Part shown: positions 34,947 through 44,024 of the stretch, piece by piece
Layout: every line of letters begins with the position of its first letter
How positions within the stretch are numbered: the stretch's first letter is position 1
Assembly (NCBI GenBank): GCA_015067615.1
Contig: SVMD01000009.1
Span: 1-64,000 of the forward strand
Length of the DNA stretch: 64,000 nt
Origin: Oscillospiraceae bacterium
GTDB lineage: Bacteria; Bacillota; Clostridia; Oscillospirales; Oscillospiraceae
Direction: 5' to 3'
The notes under the pieces: model-generated
The model's database searches: none
What the model was told of the DNA's origin: nothing
Seen by the model: the letters and a program-made list of their open reading frames with translations, nothing else
Made by a program: the position numbers and the translations under genes

Positions 34947-36293
34947 TTACTTACCAGCAACGGACAGGCCATCCACCAGGACGCTGGGCGCGCCGAAGGC
35001 GGTGGAGCCCATAGCTCTGGGCAGACGGCAGTTGTCTGCCAGGGCAACCACGTTCTTAAGCAGCTCGTAGAAGTTGCCCGCCACGGTGAAGGACTTGATA
35101 TAGTCGGTCTTCTTGCCGTTTTCGATCTTGAAGCCGGAGGACTGGAGGGAGAAGTCACCGGAGATGGGGTTGGCACCGGCGTGGAGGCCGCCCAGGGAGG
35201 TGATATAAACACCGTTTCCGGCCTTGGCCAGCAGCTCTTCCTCAGACAGGCTGCCGTTTTCCAGGTACATGGTGAAGGGACGGATGCCCACGGAGGAATC
35301 GTAGCCTGCCTTGGAGGCGTTGCCGGTGGTCTCCTTACCCGCCAGGTTGGCGGTCTTCATGTTGTATAGCAGAGTGTTCAGTCTGCCCTTTTCGATGACG
35401 TTCTTGGTGTAGGTGGGGCAGCCCTCGCCGTCGAAGTTCATGGGAATGGGGTTCTCCGGATGGAAGGGATCGTCCACCAGGGTCACGCAATCGGCTGCAA
35501 TTACCTCGCCCTCCTTACCTGCCAGGGCGGACAGGCCCTTCTGTGCATTTTCGGAGGAGAAGATGGAGGAGAACACGCCCAGAAGAGAACACATGGCCTC
35601 GGTATTGAAAATAACGGGCATGGCGCCGGAAGCCGGGGGCTCACCGCCCAGCTTCCGCTTGGCGTCAGCCACGGCCTTCTTTGTCAGTTCATCGGTATCC
35701 AGAGCATCCAGCTTGCCCAGCTTAATCTCGTAGGAGTCGGACATCTCCTTGCCGTCGGAGACCACAGCGGCCACCACCAGGCCGGAGAGCCGGTTTGAAT
35801 AGGTCAGGTCCAGGCCCTTGGAATTGTAGATGGCGATCTCGCTGGACTCGGCAATCACCTGGGTCTGGCAGCCGTCGATGACCATGGGGTCAGCGGCATA
35901 GAGCTTCTCCTGGGTCTCCAGGGCAGTCTTGATCATTTCCTCGGTGGTGGGCAGGTCGCAGAGCTTTCTGTCCAGGGTCCTGTATTCCTTGCCGCCTTCG
36001 CAGAGGAACACGGCTTCCTCGGTCTCCAGGCAGGCTGCGCTGTCGGCAGCCCGGGCCACCAGGGCCTTGGCCTCGTTTTCGTTCAGAGCCTGGGTGGAGG
36101 CGTAGCCCATCTTGCCATCCACGATGCAGCGGAAGCAGACACCGCCGCCCTCGGAGGAGGAGAACTCGTTGATCTCATGGGCGAAGACGCCGATGGAGGT
36201 ATCGGAGCCGGACTGGTAGTACAGCTCATATTCAGCAATGCCCAGCGCGGCGCACTCGGCAATGATGGCATTCTTAAAAGACTGATAATCCAT
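34947..36293 (-). CDS. TldD/PmbA-family metallopeptidase, PmbA/TldE-like subunit
   Basis: 448 aa from MDYQSFKNAI after AAGGAGG. N-terminal PmbA_TldD domain (with INEFSSSEGGGVCFRC) and C-terminal domain with GYDSSVGIRPFTMYLENG and GGLHAGANPISGDFSLQSSGF. The HExxxH metal motif of TldD is absent, as expected for the TldE/PmbA partner. Together with the adjacent TldD it would form a heterodimeric zinc protease that cleaves unfolded peptides. No peptide-precursor gene is next to it, so this may be a general peptidase. Confidence 0.92.
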   Translation of the reverse strand: MDYQSFKNAIIAECAALGIAEYELYYQSGSDTSIGVFAHEINEFSSSEGGGVCFRCIVDGKMGYASTQALNENEAKALVARAADSAACLETEEAVFLCEGGKEYRTLDRKLCDLPTTEEMIKTALETQEKLYAADPMVIDGCQTQVIAESSEIAIYNSKGLDLTYSNRLSGLVVAAVVSDGKEMSDSYEIKLGKLDALDTDELTKKAVADAKRKLGGEPPASGAMPVIFNTEAMCSLLGVFSSIFSSENAQKGLSALAGKEGEVIAADCVTLVDDPFHPENPIPMNFDGEGCPTYTKNVIEKGRLNTLLYNMKTANLAGKETTGNASKAGYDSSVGIRPFTMYLENGSLSEEELLAKAGNGVYITSLGGLHAGANPISGDFSLQSSGFKIENGKKTDYIKSFTVAGNFYELLKNVVALADNCRLPRAMGSTAFGAPSVLVDGLSVAGK

Positions 36294-36306
36294 AGTGGTA
36301 ACCTCC

Positions 36307-37686
36307 TTATCTGCCGCCCACGGTGATGCTGGAAACACGGATCAGGGGCTGGCCCACATTGGTGGGGACGGAGCCGCTGGAGCTGCCGCACATACCCTGG
36401 GCCATTTCCATGTCATTGCCCACCATGTCGATGTTCATGATGCAGTCTGAGCCCTTACCAACCAGGGAAGCGCCCCGGACAGGCTCGCAGATTTCACCGT
36501 TGCGGACGATATAGCCCTCGTTGACGGCGAAGTTGAACTCGCCGGTGGTGGGGTTCACGGAGCCGCCGCCCATGGAGGCAGCGTACAGGCCGTACTCGAT
36601 GGATGCAATGATATCCTCGTTCTTGTCATCGCCATTGGCGATGTAGGTGTTGGTCATACGGCTGGTGGGGGCGTAGGCGTAGCTTTCCCGGCGGGAGGAG
36701 CCGGTGGAGGCCATGCCCATTCTTCTGCCGCCCATCTTATCGATCATATAGCTCTTCAGGATGCCATTCTCGATAAGGACCTTCCGCTGGGCGGGGGTGC
36801 CCTCGTCGTCGATGTTGATGGAGCCCCAGGCGCCGGGAATGGTGCCGTCGTCAATGGCGGTGACCTTGGGGTTGGCGATCTGCTGACCCAGCTTGCCGCA
36901 GAACACGCTCTGGCCGTAGGCAACGGATGTGGCTTCCAGACCGTGGCCGCAGGCCTCGTGGAAGATGACGCCGCCGAAGCCGTTGGCGATGGCCACAGGC
37001 ATGACGCCTGCGGGGCAGTAGCCGGCACCGGCCATGGTCACGGCCTGCTTTGCTGCCTTGATGCCCACTTCCCTGGGATCCACGGTGTCAAAGAGCTCCA
37101 TACCCATCCGGGCGCCGGGGTTGCAGGAGCCGGTCTGGGTACCCATACCCTTGTCCGCCACGGCAGAGAGGGAGATGCGGGTACGGATCTGGCGGTCCTG
37201 GGTGTACAGGCCCTCGGAGGTGGCGATGAGGATATTATGGTCCACATCCAGCAGGGTGCCGGTGGCCTGGACCACGGCCTCGTTATAATCTCTGGCGGCG
37301 AAGTAGCCGGCCTTCAGAATGTCGATCTTCTCCTTGTTGCCAACGGAAGAGGGGCAGGTGATGACGGGATGGATATCGCCGAAGAGGCGCTCCCGGAGGA
37401 CGATATCGATCTGGGCAGAGCCCTGGCCCAGGGCATCGGCGGCTTTTTCGGCGCAGCGGATGAGGCCAGCCTCAGAGGTGTCGATGGTGGTGGCCATAAC
37501 GCTTCTCAGGCCCTTGAACACGCGGACCGCAGCACCGGCGATGACGGTGTCCCGGATATTTTCGACCTTATTGGCGATCATGGAGATGCTGTGGTTGACG
37601 GAGTTTTCAGCGAAAATCTCTGCGTAATCGGCGCCGGTGGAGACGGCGACCTTCAGGACCCGCTGACAGATGTCTCTTGCGATCAT
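36307..37686 (-). CDS. tldD: TldD metallopeptidase subunit
   Basis: 459 aa from MIARDICQRVLK after AAAGGAG. The zinc motif is present as FGGVIFHEACGHGLEAT (HEACGH), and GRRMGMASTGSSRRESYAYAPTSRMTNTYI is a characteristic TldD segment (first part quoted only for position near residue 310). It is the catalytic subunit of the TldD/TldE protease, 13 nt upstream of its partner. In other bacteria this pair trims microcin and modified-peptide leaders and degrades the CcdA antitoxin. Confidence 0.94.
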   Translation of the reverse strand: MIARDICQRVLKVAVSTGADYAEIFAENSVNHSISMIANKVENIRDTVIAGAAVRVFKGLRSVMATTIDTSEAGLIRCAEKAADALGQGSAQIDIVLRERLFGDIHPVITCPSSVGNKEKIDILKAGYFAARDYNEAVVQATGTLLDVDHNILIATSEGLYTQDRQIRTRISLSAVADKGMGTQTGSCNPGARMGMELFDTVDPREVGIKAAKQAVTMAGAGYCPAGVMPVAIANGFGGVIFHEACGHGLEATSVAYGQSVFCGKLGQQIANPKVTAIDDGTIPGAWGSINIDDEGTPAQRKVLIENGILKSYMIDKMGGRRMGMASTGSSRRESYAYAPTSRMTNTYIANGDDKNEDIIASIEYGLYAASMGGGSVNPTTGEFNFAVNEGYIVRNGEICEPVRGASLVGKGSDCIMNIDMVGNDMEMAQGMCGSSSGSVPTNVGQPLIRVSSITVGGR

Positions 37687-37768
37687 GGGATTTCTCCTTT
37701 TCTCTTGAAATGATAAGGTCATAGTAGCACATTTCAGTTGCGCACGCAATGAATAAATTGTGAAAAAT

Positions 37769-37792
37769 CCCCACCGGAGCTATCCGGTGGGG
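37769..37792 (-). terminator. Terminator of lipoprotein gene
   Basis: CCCCACCGGA-GCTA-TCCGGTGGGG followed by ATTTTT on the minus strand. Confidence 0.85.
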
Positions 37793-37798
37793 AAAGGA

Positions 37799-38398
37799 TC
37801 AGTCCTCGGTGAAAAATTCCGCGGGGATGATGTCGATATTGGCCCGGTGGACGTAGACCATGGCCCCGTCGATGTGGACCAGGGTGGTCTTGGGCAGGTC
37901 ACCGGGGATCTCGGTGTAGACATTGTTGCCCTGGAACAGAGCCACAGGGGTGCCGTTCTGGCTGGAGATCAGCACCACCAGCTCCTTGCCGAAATAATTG
38001 GCGTACTCATTGATCCGCCGGTCCACGGCCATGAGGCCGGTGGAGCCCAGGCCCTCGTTTTCCATCTCCTCAGGGATCTGGAAATCGGTGATCATGTCCG
38101 CATTCTCCTGGGCAAAGACCAGGGTGGAGCCCACGTGCTTCCAGCTCTCACCGTCGATGGTGATGTCGATGTAGGAGCTGATTTCGCCGTATTCGTCCAG
38201 CTCACAGTCCATGGTCACCTTGTCACCCCGGATGGTAAAGACCAGGTTGCCGAAGTCGTCATACTGGCGGATGATGTAGTCGTTGCCGAAGAGCTCGCCC
38301 TTCAGCTTGCTCACAAAGGCGCCAATGGCGGAGCAGCCAGCCAGAGCCATGACCAGCGCAAGAGCAATGACGCTGATAAATACCTTCTTCTTGTTCAT
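37799..38398 (-). CDS. Small lipoprotein, possibly DUF5052-like
   Basis: 199 aa. Lipoprotein signal peptide (VFISVIALALVMALAGC). The mature part begins with a helix, then YDDFGNLVFTIRGDKVTM and DITIDGESWKHVGSTLVF, which resemble DUF5052-type lipoproteins of Bacillota (from memory, moderate certainty). The second ATG (38398) has AAAGGA 8 nt upstream and is preferred. Membrane-anchored on the outer face; function unknown. Confidence 0.8.
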   Translation of the reverse strand: MNKKKVFISVIALALVMALAGCSAIGAFVSKLKGELFGNDYIIRQYDDFGNLVFTIRGDKVTMDCELDEYGEISSYIDITIDGESWKHVGSTLVFAQENADMITDFQIPEEMENEGLGSTGLMAVDRRINEYANYFGKELVVLISSQNGTPVALFQGNNVYTEIPGDLPKTTLVHIDGAMVYVHRANIDIIPAEFFTED

Positions 38399-38422
38399 TC
38401 TCATATTCCTTTCTTGATGAGG

Positions 38423-38603
38423 TAAGTGATCGTTTAGCAAACCAACGCGCCAAAGGCGCCTTGCCTCTCCCTTTGGGAGAGGTGGCAGTCCGAAGGACTG
38501 ACGGAGAGGGTGTCGTAACGTCTTCTGCCCTCTCAGTCACCGCCAAAGGCGGTGCCAGCTCCCCCAGAGGGGGAGCCAAGTTTCTAAGGCAAACGATCAT
38601 TTA
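38423..38603. repeat. R9: TIR-bounded nested-hairpin element (S type)
   Basis: Left end TAAGTGATCGTTTAGC, right end CAAACGATCATTTA. Interior: GCGCCAAAGGCGC, CCTCTCCCTTTGGGAGAGG, CAGTCCGAAGGACTG, CACCGCCAAAGGCGGTG and GCTCCCCCAGAGGGGGAGC hairpins. Related to R1 in the opposite orientation. Confidence 0.85.
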
Positions 38604-38691
38604 CAATTCCATACACTTTCCGACCTCATTATATCCAAAATATGCAAGAATACAAGGTTCGACACAAAAATGTTACATTTTCCGCAAAAAA

Positions 38692-38714
38692 GCGGCTCCC
38701 CGGTGGGGAGCCGC
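38692..38714 (-). terminator. Terminator of membrane hydrolase gene
   Basis: GCGGCTCCCC-GGT-GGGGAGCCGC followed by TTTTTT on the minus strand. Confidence 0.85.
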
Positions 38715-38728
38715 CTTCCAAGGAATGC

Positions 38729-40504
38729 TTAGCCGGTCAAGGTATTGGTAACCGTGAGGATGCAGGCGATGATGCCCATGATGATACCGCCGATGTAGGG
38801 GTTGTTGGTCTTTTTGTAGATCTTATGGCAGATAAAGGCGGAGAGCGGCAGGATCAGCACGATGGGGAACAGCCAGATGCCCATGATGCCGGTGATGGGA
38901 TCCAGGAACATCTTGCCGGTGATGAAGAACTTGCTGTACTGGGCCATGATCATGATCTGGGGGCCCAGGAACACGAAGAACATCTGCTTTAAGATGCCCA
39001 GCTTACCCTCGGTATAGCCGTAGCAGTTGCCGGAGACGCTCATGGCGATGTAGTACACCAGCCAGAAGGGCACGAATTTCACAACCGCCGGGATCAGGTC
39101 GGCAGAGAAGGCCCGGATGGTGGCGAAGCACCAGAGCCGGTAGTCCGTCAGGAACAGGTAGTCGGAGAGGAACACCAGGGCAAATGCGGCGCATACCACG
39201 GTGAGCGCCAGCACGATGGACTTGAAGAGCTTGTTCTTCGGCAGGCGGCTGCCCCGCTCAGCCTTGTCGACGGGGTTCTTCTTGTTGCAGATGTGGGTCA
39301 TCCACAGGGTAAACAGACCGCACAGGGTGCTCCAAAGGCCGATGATCCGGCTGGGACCCTGGTTCCAGAAATCGGAGGTCCAGATCATCATACCCACGAT
39401 GAAGGCCAGGAAATAGAACACGATGCTCATGAGGGCGGAGGCCACATTGGTCACAATGTAGCGCTTCTTTGCCTTGCCCTCCAGCTTGGGCAGGGGCTTG
39501 CCCTCGCCCTTAAGCTCTGCAAAGTAGGCCGTATCCAGCAGGGCGATGGCGGCATTCAGCACGAACATGAAGAAGCCTACGATGCCCAGGGCATTGAAGG
39601 CGGCCTTCCACTGCCAGATCTGGTCGGTGTGAGCCAGCTGGTTGGGGGCGGAGAGGGCCTTGTCGAAGAATTCCGCGCCGAAGGCTACGCAGTCGGCGGA
39701 GAAGTGGGCCCAGGGATGGGTGATGGCAGGATTATAGATGGCACGGATGGCTTTCTCCCCGCCCACTTCCTGCTCATAGAAGGTTTCGGCGGCCCGGACT
39801 TCGCCCTGGGCAGGGTCAATGCCGAAGTTCAGGAAGGACTGGGCAGTGACCTGATTTATGTACTCTCTGGGGGCCTTGCCGTCCACCCGGTGGAAGAATT
39901 CGTCGTACTGGCAGGCGATGATGGCGGCATCCCGGGAACCGAACTGGTTGTAGAATTCGCCGTTTTCGTCATGGTACACCGCGTCGTTGGAAACCAGCAG
40001 GGCGGCGGCGATGAGGCCTTCCTCGTCCTGGAGCACTGCCTCCCGGCAGGCCAGAGCGCCGTTGGAATGGCCGGTGACACCGATACGGCTTGCATCCACG
40101 AAGGGCAGCCGGGAAACGTGCTTGACGGCGTCATACAGGCCGTTGGCATTGTTGCTGTCGTCCCAGTAGTCGCCGTCGGGCAGCACCTCGGAATCGCCGT
40201 GGCCGTACATGGAGATGGCCATGACCACGAAGCCCCGGCGGGCGTATTCCACGTAGTTCAGATCTTGCATCTCCCGGTTGTTGTACCAGCCGTGGCTGAC
40301 CACAATGGCGGGAGCGGGATTTTCCGCGGTGGCGTTTTGGGGAATGAGCAGCAGAGCGTCCAGCTCGTGGCCGGAGTCGGTGACGAAGGTCATGTCGTGA
40401 TAGTCGATCTTACCGAAATCCGTCTGGAACAGGCTTGCGCCCACGGAGCTGACCAGGCAGAGAATCAGGGCGATGACCACCCATTTTTTCGCATTCAGTT
40501 TCAT
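38729..40504 (-). CDS. Alpha/beta hydrolase fused to a polytopic membrane domain
   Basis: 591 aa. One N-terminal membrane helix (residues ~7-25), then an alpha/beta hydrolase domain of about 270 residues with VVSHGWYNN and the nucleophile elbow GVTGHSNGA (Ser near 148). A C-terminal half with about eight hydrophobic helices follows. The topology would place the hydrolase on the outer face. Substrate unknown: esters or peptides reaching the cell surface. AGGAGGGG precedes the ATG; a good promoter lies at 40532-40559. The fusion is uncommon. Confidence 0.85.
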   Translation of the reverse strand: MKLNAKKWVVIALILCLVSSVGASLFQTDFGKIDYHDMTFVTDSGHELDALLLIPQNATAENPAPAIVVSHGWYNNREMQDLNYVEYARRGFVVMAISMYGHGDSEVLPDGDYWDDSNNANGLYDAVKHVSRLPFVDASRIGVTGHSNGALACREAVLQDEEGLIAAALLVSNDAVYHDENGEFYNQFGSRDAAIIACQYDEFFHRVDGKAPREYINQVTAQSFLNFGIDPAQGEVRAAETFYEQEVGGEKAIRAIYNPAITHPWAHFSADCVAFGAEFFDKALSAPNQLAHTDQIWQWKAAFNALGIVGFFMFVLNAAIALLDTAYFAELKGEGKPLPKLEGKAKKRYIVTNVASALMSIVFYFLAFIVGMMIWTSDFWNQGPSRIIGLWSTLCGLFTLWMTHICNKKNPVDKAERGSRLPKNKLFKSIVLALTVVCAAFALVFLSDYLFLTDYRLWCFATIRAFSADLIPAVVKFVPFWLVYYIAMSVSGNCYGYTEGKLGILKQMFFVFLGPQIMIMAQYSKFFITGKMFLDPITGIMGIWLFPIVLILPLSAFICHKIYKKTNNPYIGGIIMGIIACILTVTNTLTG

Positions 40505-40531
40505 AGGGATAACCCCTCCTTTCTGGTTTTC

Positions 40532-40559
40532 ATTATACAGTCCCGTGGTGGAAAGTCAA
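40532..40559 (-). promoter_or_regulatory. Promoter of membrane hydrolase gene
   Basis: On the minus strand: TTGACT, 16-nt spacer, TATAAT. Confidence 0.8.
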
Positions 40560-40627
40560 CAATTTCTGGCAATATCTGACAGCTACAATTGGTCGATATT
40601 TACAAACACAAAATCCAGTTTCCCAGA

Positions 40628-40850
40628 TAAATTATCGTTTATGCGCGAAGCGCAACCCTTCCCCCGGGGGGAAGGTGGCCCGGCGTAAGCCGGGTCGGAA
40701 GAGGAACGGCGAAATCTGAAGTGCGGAAAAAGCCTGGTAAAGATGCGAAATCGTTAGATTCCCGCCCGCATTCCTCTTCAGTCTCGCTGACGCTCGACAG
40801 CTTCCCCCCGAGGGAAGCGCAAGCAGTTTACGCCGCTAAACAATAATTTA
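40628..40850. repeat. R10: intact TIR-bounded element, inverted copy of R3
   Basis: Ends TAAATTATCGTTTA and TAAACAATAATTTA. Its reverse complement aligns end to end with R3 over 223 bp, with 14 mismatches and no gaps by hand count (about 94% identity). Confidence 0.93.
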
Positions 40851-40860
40851 CCGCCGCAAA

Positions 40861-40886
40861 AGCCCGGCTCCTTTGGGAGCCGGGCT
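40861..40886 (-). terminator. Terminator of lacZ
   Basis: AGCCCGGCTCC-TTTG-GGAGCCGGGCT followed by TTTT on the minus strand. Confidence 0.85.
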
Positions 40887-40891
40887 GGGGA

Positions 40892-43714
40892 TCAAAAGAT
40901 GCGGAAGGAAAATTCGATATCCTGGTCAGCATGGACATGGTAGGCGCTCTCCACGTCGCTGCCCCAGGTGTCGATGCCGCCCACGCCCCGCATGGCGCCG
41001 CAGACCGTCACCACGGTGCGGTTGGGCTTGGGCAGTTCCTCCGCGTGGAAGGCCTGCTCCAGCTGGTGGGGGGTATAGGGGATGGCGGAGAAATGGAAGG
41101 GCTTATCCAGTTTATACAGCCCCAGCTTGGCGCCCTGCATCTGGAAGGTGGCCCAGAGGGTTCCCATATGATTGCCGCACTCCTGGGGCACCAGATAGTT
41201 GGGGATATGGGGCACCTCGGTGAACCGTCCGGCCCTGGCGCCCTTATACCGGTCGGGGTAGGTCTCCCCGGAGAGGCCGCCCCAGGTGGTCTGCTCCACC
41301 GGCGCGGTGGTGGCAAACCGCAGGCCCAGCAGTGGCAGCTGGGGACGATTCTGGCCGCCCTGGTAGCGGACCGTCACATCCATCCGGCCCAGGCGGTCAA
41401 CGGAATAGGTCACATCGGTCTGAAGTTCCGGCATCACGTCAGCGGAGAAGGAATAGCGGATGGTGAAGCGGTCGCCGCTTTCCTCCAGCACTTCCCTGCC
41501 CACGGATTTCTGGTGGGTCTCCACGGCGGACCAGATGGCGCTCTTTCCCGGGAAGCCGCAGCCGGTATCATTTTCCGTAGGGGCACGCCAGTAGGCAGGC
41601 CGGGGGCCCCGCCACATCCATTCCACGCCGCCCTTACGGATGGAAGCCGGGCCGGCCTGGGGATGGGAGAAGAGGATCTCGAAATCACGGCCCTTTACGC
41701 CCAAGTTTCCGTCGCCGTGGACGATCTTCAGGGGCGGTGCCATGCGGCACATCATATCCAGCACGACCTGGTCCTTGTCCATATTTTCCGCCATCTGGCG
41801 CAGGATGATGGCATTGTTCTCATCGTGAAGCTTCCGGTTTTCCGGGGTGTCGTGCCAGTAGCGGACCTCCTGCATGCAGGGCTTGGGGTTGCCAAGCGCA
41901 TCCACGATGCCGTTGCCGCTGAAATTGTAGTCTGCCTGCCGGTCGCCGAAGTCGCCGCCGTAGCCCAGAACTTCCTCACCGTTGCAGTTTACATAACGCA
42001 TAGCCTGGTCCATGAAATCCCAGATAAAACCGCCCTGATACATGGGAAATTCCTTTCCAAGGTTTACATAAGATTCCATACCTCCAAGGGAATTGCCCAT
42101 ATTGTGCATATACTCGCAGGAGATGTAGGGCTTGCTCGGGTCGCTTTCCAGATATTCCCGGATATCCCAGGGGGTGGCGTACATCCGAGACTCCATGTCA
42201 GAGGAGCGCTCCCACTCCGGCTTCCAGTGGGGGGACGTGGGCTGGCCGTTGGCCACGCCCCGGGTAAAATACACGCCCTCATAGTGGACCAGACGGCTAT
42301 GATCCACGGAGCGGAAGTATTCCGCCATGGCCACCACATTGGTGCCGCAGAAGGCCTCGTTGCCGCAGGACCAGAAGAGGATGGACACATGGTTCTTGTC
42401 CCGCTCAAACATGGATTTTGCCCGGTCCAGCACGATCTCCCGCCACTCAGGGTAACTTCCGGGCACATTCCAGCTGGGCTCGATGGAATCAGGGAGCGCG
42501 TCCTTCTGCCAGGAGCCGTGGGCCTCCAGATTGGTTTCATCCATCAGGTAGATGCCCTTCCGGTCGCACAGGTGGTACCACTCGGTTCGGTTGGGATAGT
42601 GGCAGGTGCGCACGGCATTGATATTATTGGCAAGGATGGTCTCCATGGCCGCTTCCATATCGGCAACATCGATGGCCCGGCCCCTGGTGGCGCTCCACTC
42701 ATGGCGGTTGACGCCGTTGATCATGAGGCGCTTGCCGTTCAGGTACATGATCTTATCGGGCCCCATCACGAAGCGGCGGAAGCCGATATCGTAGGGGATG
42801 TATTCGGTGATTTCGTCACCGATAAGGGTGAGCATCACCTGATATAATTCAGGGGAACCATAATCCCAGAGTCTGACATTCGGGCAGGCAATGGTCTGGG
42901 AGAAGTGATAATCGCCTTCCGCGGTCAGTTCCAGATCCCCGTCAAAGAGGACGCCGTCCTGCACATGGCTGATCCTGGCATGAACCTTTGCGTGTTCTGT
43001 CAGCTTCAGCCGGAAGCGGATCTGGCCGGAAGTCAAATCCTCATGGAGGGTGGGCTGGATCCACAGGTCCTCGGCGATGGGCTTTGCGTACAGGTAGACG
43101 GGCCGGAATATACCGGAGAACCGGAAAAAGTCCTGGTCCTCGATCCAGGCACCGGCGCAGCGCTTATAGACCTCCACGCAGAGCCGGTTGCCCCTGGCCT
43201 TGATATAGGGGGTCAGGTCAAAGTCCGAGGGGGTGAAGGTATCCTCCGCATAGCCCACAAAATGGCCGTTGAGCCAGACGAAGCAGGCCTGCTCCACGCC
43301 CTGGAAGGAGATCCGCACCTCTTTTCCCAGCAGTCCGGCGTCCAGGTCAAATTCCCGGACGTAGGAGCCCACCGGGTTAAAGTCCCAGTCGATCTGAGGC
43401 GGGCGCAGCTCCGCGTGGCCGTCCCAGGGGTAGAGCTTGTTGGTGTAGTGGATCCGGTCATAGCCCTGGGTCTCCATGTGGCCCGGCACCTGGATGGTGC
43501 CGAAACCGGAAAGGTCAAAATCCTCTTTCCAGAAGTCCGCGGGCCGGGCGGCAGGATTCCTGCTCCATTTAAAAAGCCACTGGCCGTTTAAGTTCTGGCG
43601 CAGGGAGGAGGTTTCCTCTTCGGGGGAGGCGTAGGTGATATGGTCGGAGTGGGCATCCAGGCGGTTTACCCGAAAAATTGTGGGGTCTTCAAGCCATTTG
43701 ATATCCGGCAGCAT
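40892..43714 (-). CDS. lacZ: Beta-galactosidase, GH2 LacZ type
   Basis: 940 aa from MLPDIKWLEDPTIF after AAGGAG. Domains in order: sugar-binding jelly-roll (FQGVEQACFVWLNGHFVGY), immunoglobulin-like, TIM barrel with acid/base Glu in FWSCGNEAF and nucleophile in ISCEYMHNMGN, a second beta domain, and the C-terminal Bgal_small_N domain (PQLPLLGLRF, WGGLSGETYPDR). It is about 80 residues shorter than E. coli LacZ. No signal peptide; hydrolyses lactose or other beta-galactosides in the cytoplasm. No lactose permease is adjacent. Single-gene unit with its own promoter. Confidence 0.94.
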   Translation of the reverse strand: MLPDIKWLEDPTIFRVNRLDAHSDHITYASPEEETSSLRQNLNGQWLFKWSRNPAARPADFWKEDFDLSGFGTIQVPGHMETQGYDRIHYTNKLYPWDGHAELRPPQIDWDFNPVGSYVREFDLDAGLLGKEVRISFQGVEQACFVWLNGHFVGYAEDTFTPSDFDLTPYIKARGNRLCVEVYKRCAGAWIEDQDFFRFSGIFRPVYLYAKPIAEDLWIQPTLHEDLTSGQIRFRLKLTEHAKVHARISHVQDGVLFDGDLELTAEGDYHFSQTIACPNVRLWDYGSPELYQVMLTLIGDEITEYIPYDIGFRRFVMGPDKIMYLNGKRLMINGVNRHEWSATRGRAIDVADMEAAMETILANNINAVRTCHYPNRTEWYHLCDRKGIYLMDETNLEAHGSWQKDALPDSIEPSWNVPGSYPEWREIVLDRAKSMFERDKNHVSILFWSCGNEAFCGTNVVAMAEYFRSVDHSRLVHYEGVYFTRGVANGQPTSPHWKPEWERSSDMESRMYATPWDIREYLESDPSKPYISCEYMHNMGNSLGGMESYVNLGKEFPMYQGGFIWDFMDQAMRYVNCNGEEVLGYGGDFGDRQADYNFSGNGIVDALGNPKPCMQEVRYWHDTPENRKLHDENNAIILRQMAENMDKDQVVLDMMCRMAPPLKIVHGDGNLGVKGRDFEILFSHPQAGPASIRKGGVEWMWRGPRPAYWRAPTENDTGCGFPGKSAIWSAVETHQKSVGREVLEESGDRFTIRYSFSADVMPELQTDVTYSVDRLGRMDVTVRYQGGQNRPQLPLLGLRFATTAPVEQTTWGGLSGETYPDRYKGARAGRFTEVPHIPNYLVPQECGNHMGTLWATFQMQGAKLGLYKLDKPFHFSAIPYTPHQLEQAFHAEELPKPNRTVVTVCGAMRGVGGIDTWGSDVESAYHVHADQDIEFSFRIF

Positions 43715-43748
43715 AGCAGGTCTCTCCTTATCTGTTTTTTCTATCATA

Positions 43749-43777
43749 AGTATACCAAAGCAAAAAAATTCCGTCAA
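43749..43777 (-). promoter_or_regulatory. Promoter of lacZ
   Basis: On the minus strand: TTGACG, 17-nt spacer, TATACT; about 35 nt before the ATG. No clear operator or cre site recognised. Confidence 0.75.
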
Positions 43778-43904
43778 CCAAGAGCGCTTTCTCATAGATG
43801 CCAAAGAAAGGAGGAAAACTTTGTGACCTTTCCCGAATTTTCCGCGGATACGCTCCCAATTTATTGGACATTTTTTGTTGTATCATCCAAATAGAAACAA
43901 ATCG

Positions 43905-43995
43905 TTACAAGATATTGTGTTTACATAACAGTTGCAACCACGATATATTGTGTTTTTGGTTCTTGACAATCGCAGTCTGACACTATATACTGTGT
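43905..43995 (+). promoter_or_regulatory. Three NrdR-box-like sites upstream of nrdG-nrdD
   Basis: Sites at 43905-43920 (TTACAAGATATTGTGT), 43938-43953 (CCACGATATATTGTGT) and 43980-43995 (ACACTATATACTGTGT) match the NrdR consensus acaCwATATaTwGtgt at about 13, 14 and 15 of 16 positions. Centre spacings are 33 and 42 nt, near whole helical turns. NrdR represses ribonucleotide reductase genes when dATP is abundant. Confidence 0.85.
43963..43991 (+). promoter_or_regulatory. Promoter of nrdG-nrdD, -10 inside an NrdR-like box
   Basis: TTGACA, 17-nt spacer, TATACT; the -10 hexamer lies within the third NrdR-like site, so binding would block RNA polymerase. Confidence 0.88.
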
Positions 43996-44024
43996 AGCGA
44001 ACGCCGTTTGGGGAGGGGGATGCT

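Noticed and set aside
34947-37686. tldD-pmbA as part of a modified-peptide biosynthesis cluster
   Set aside because: No precursor peptide, modifying enzyme or exporter gene lies beside them.
39293-40579. Long plus-strand ORF opposite the membrane hydrolase (also 43983-45473, 14381-15514, 40931-42847)
   Set aside because: Composition and lack of motifs show they are shadows of the real genes.
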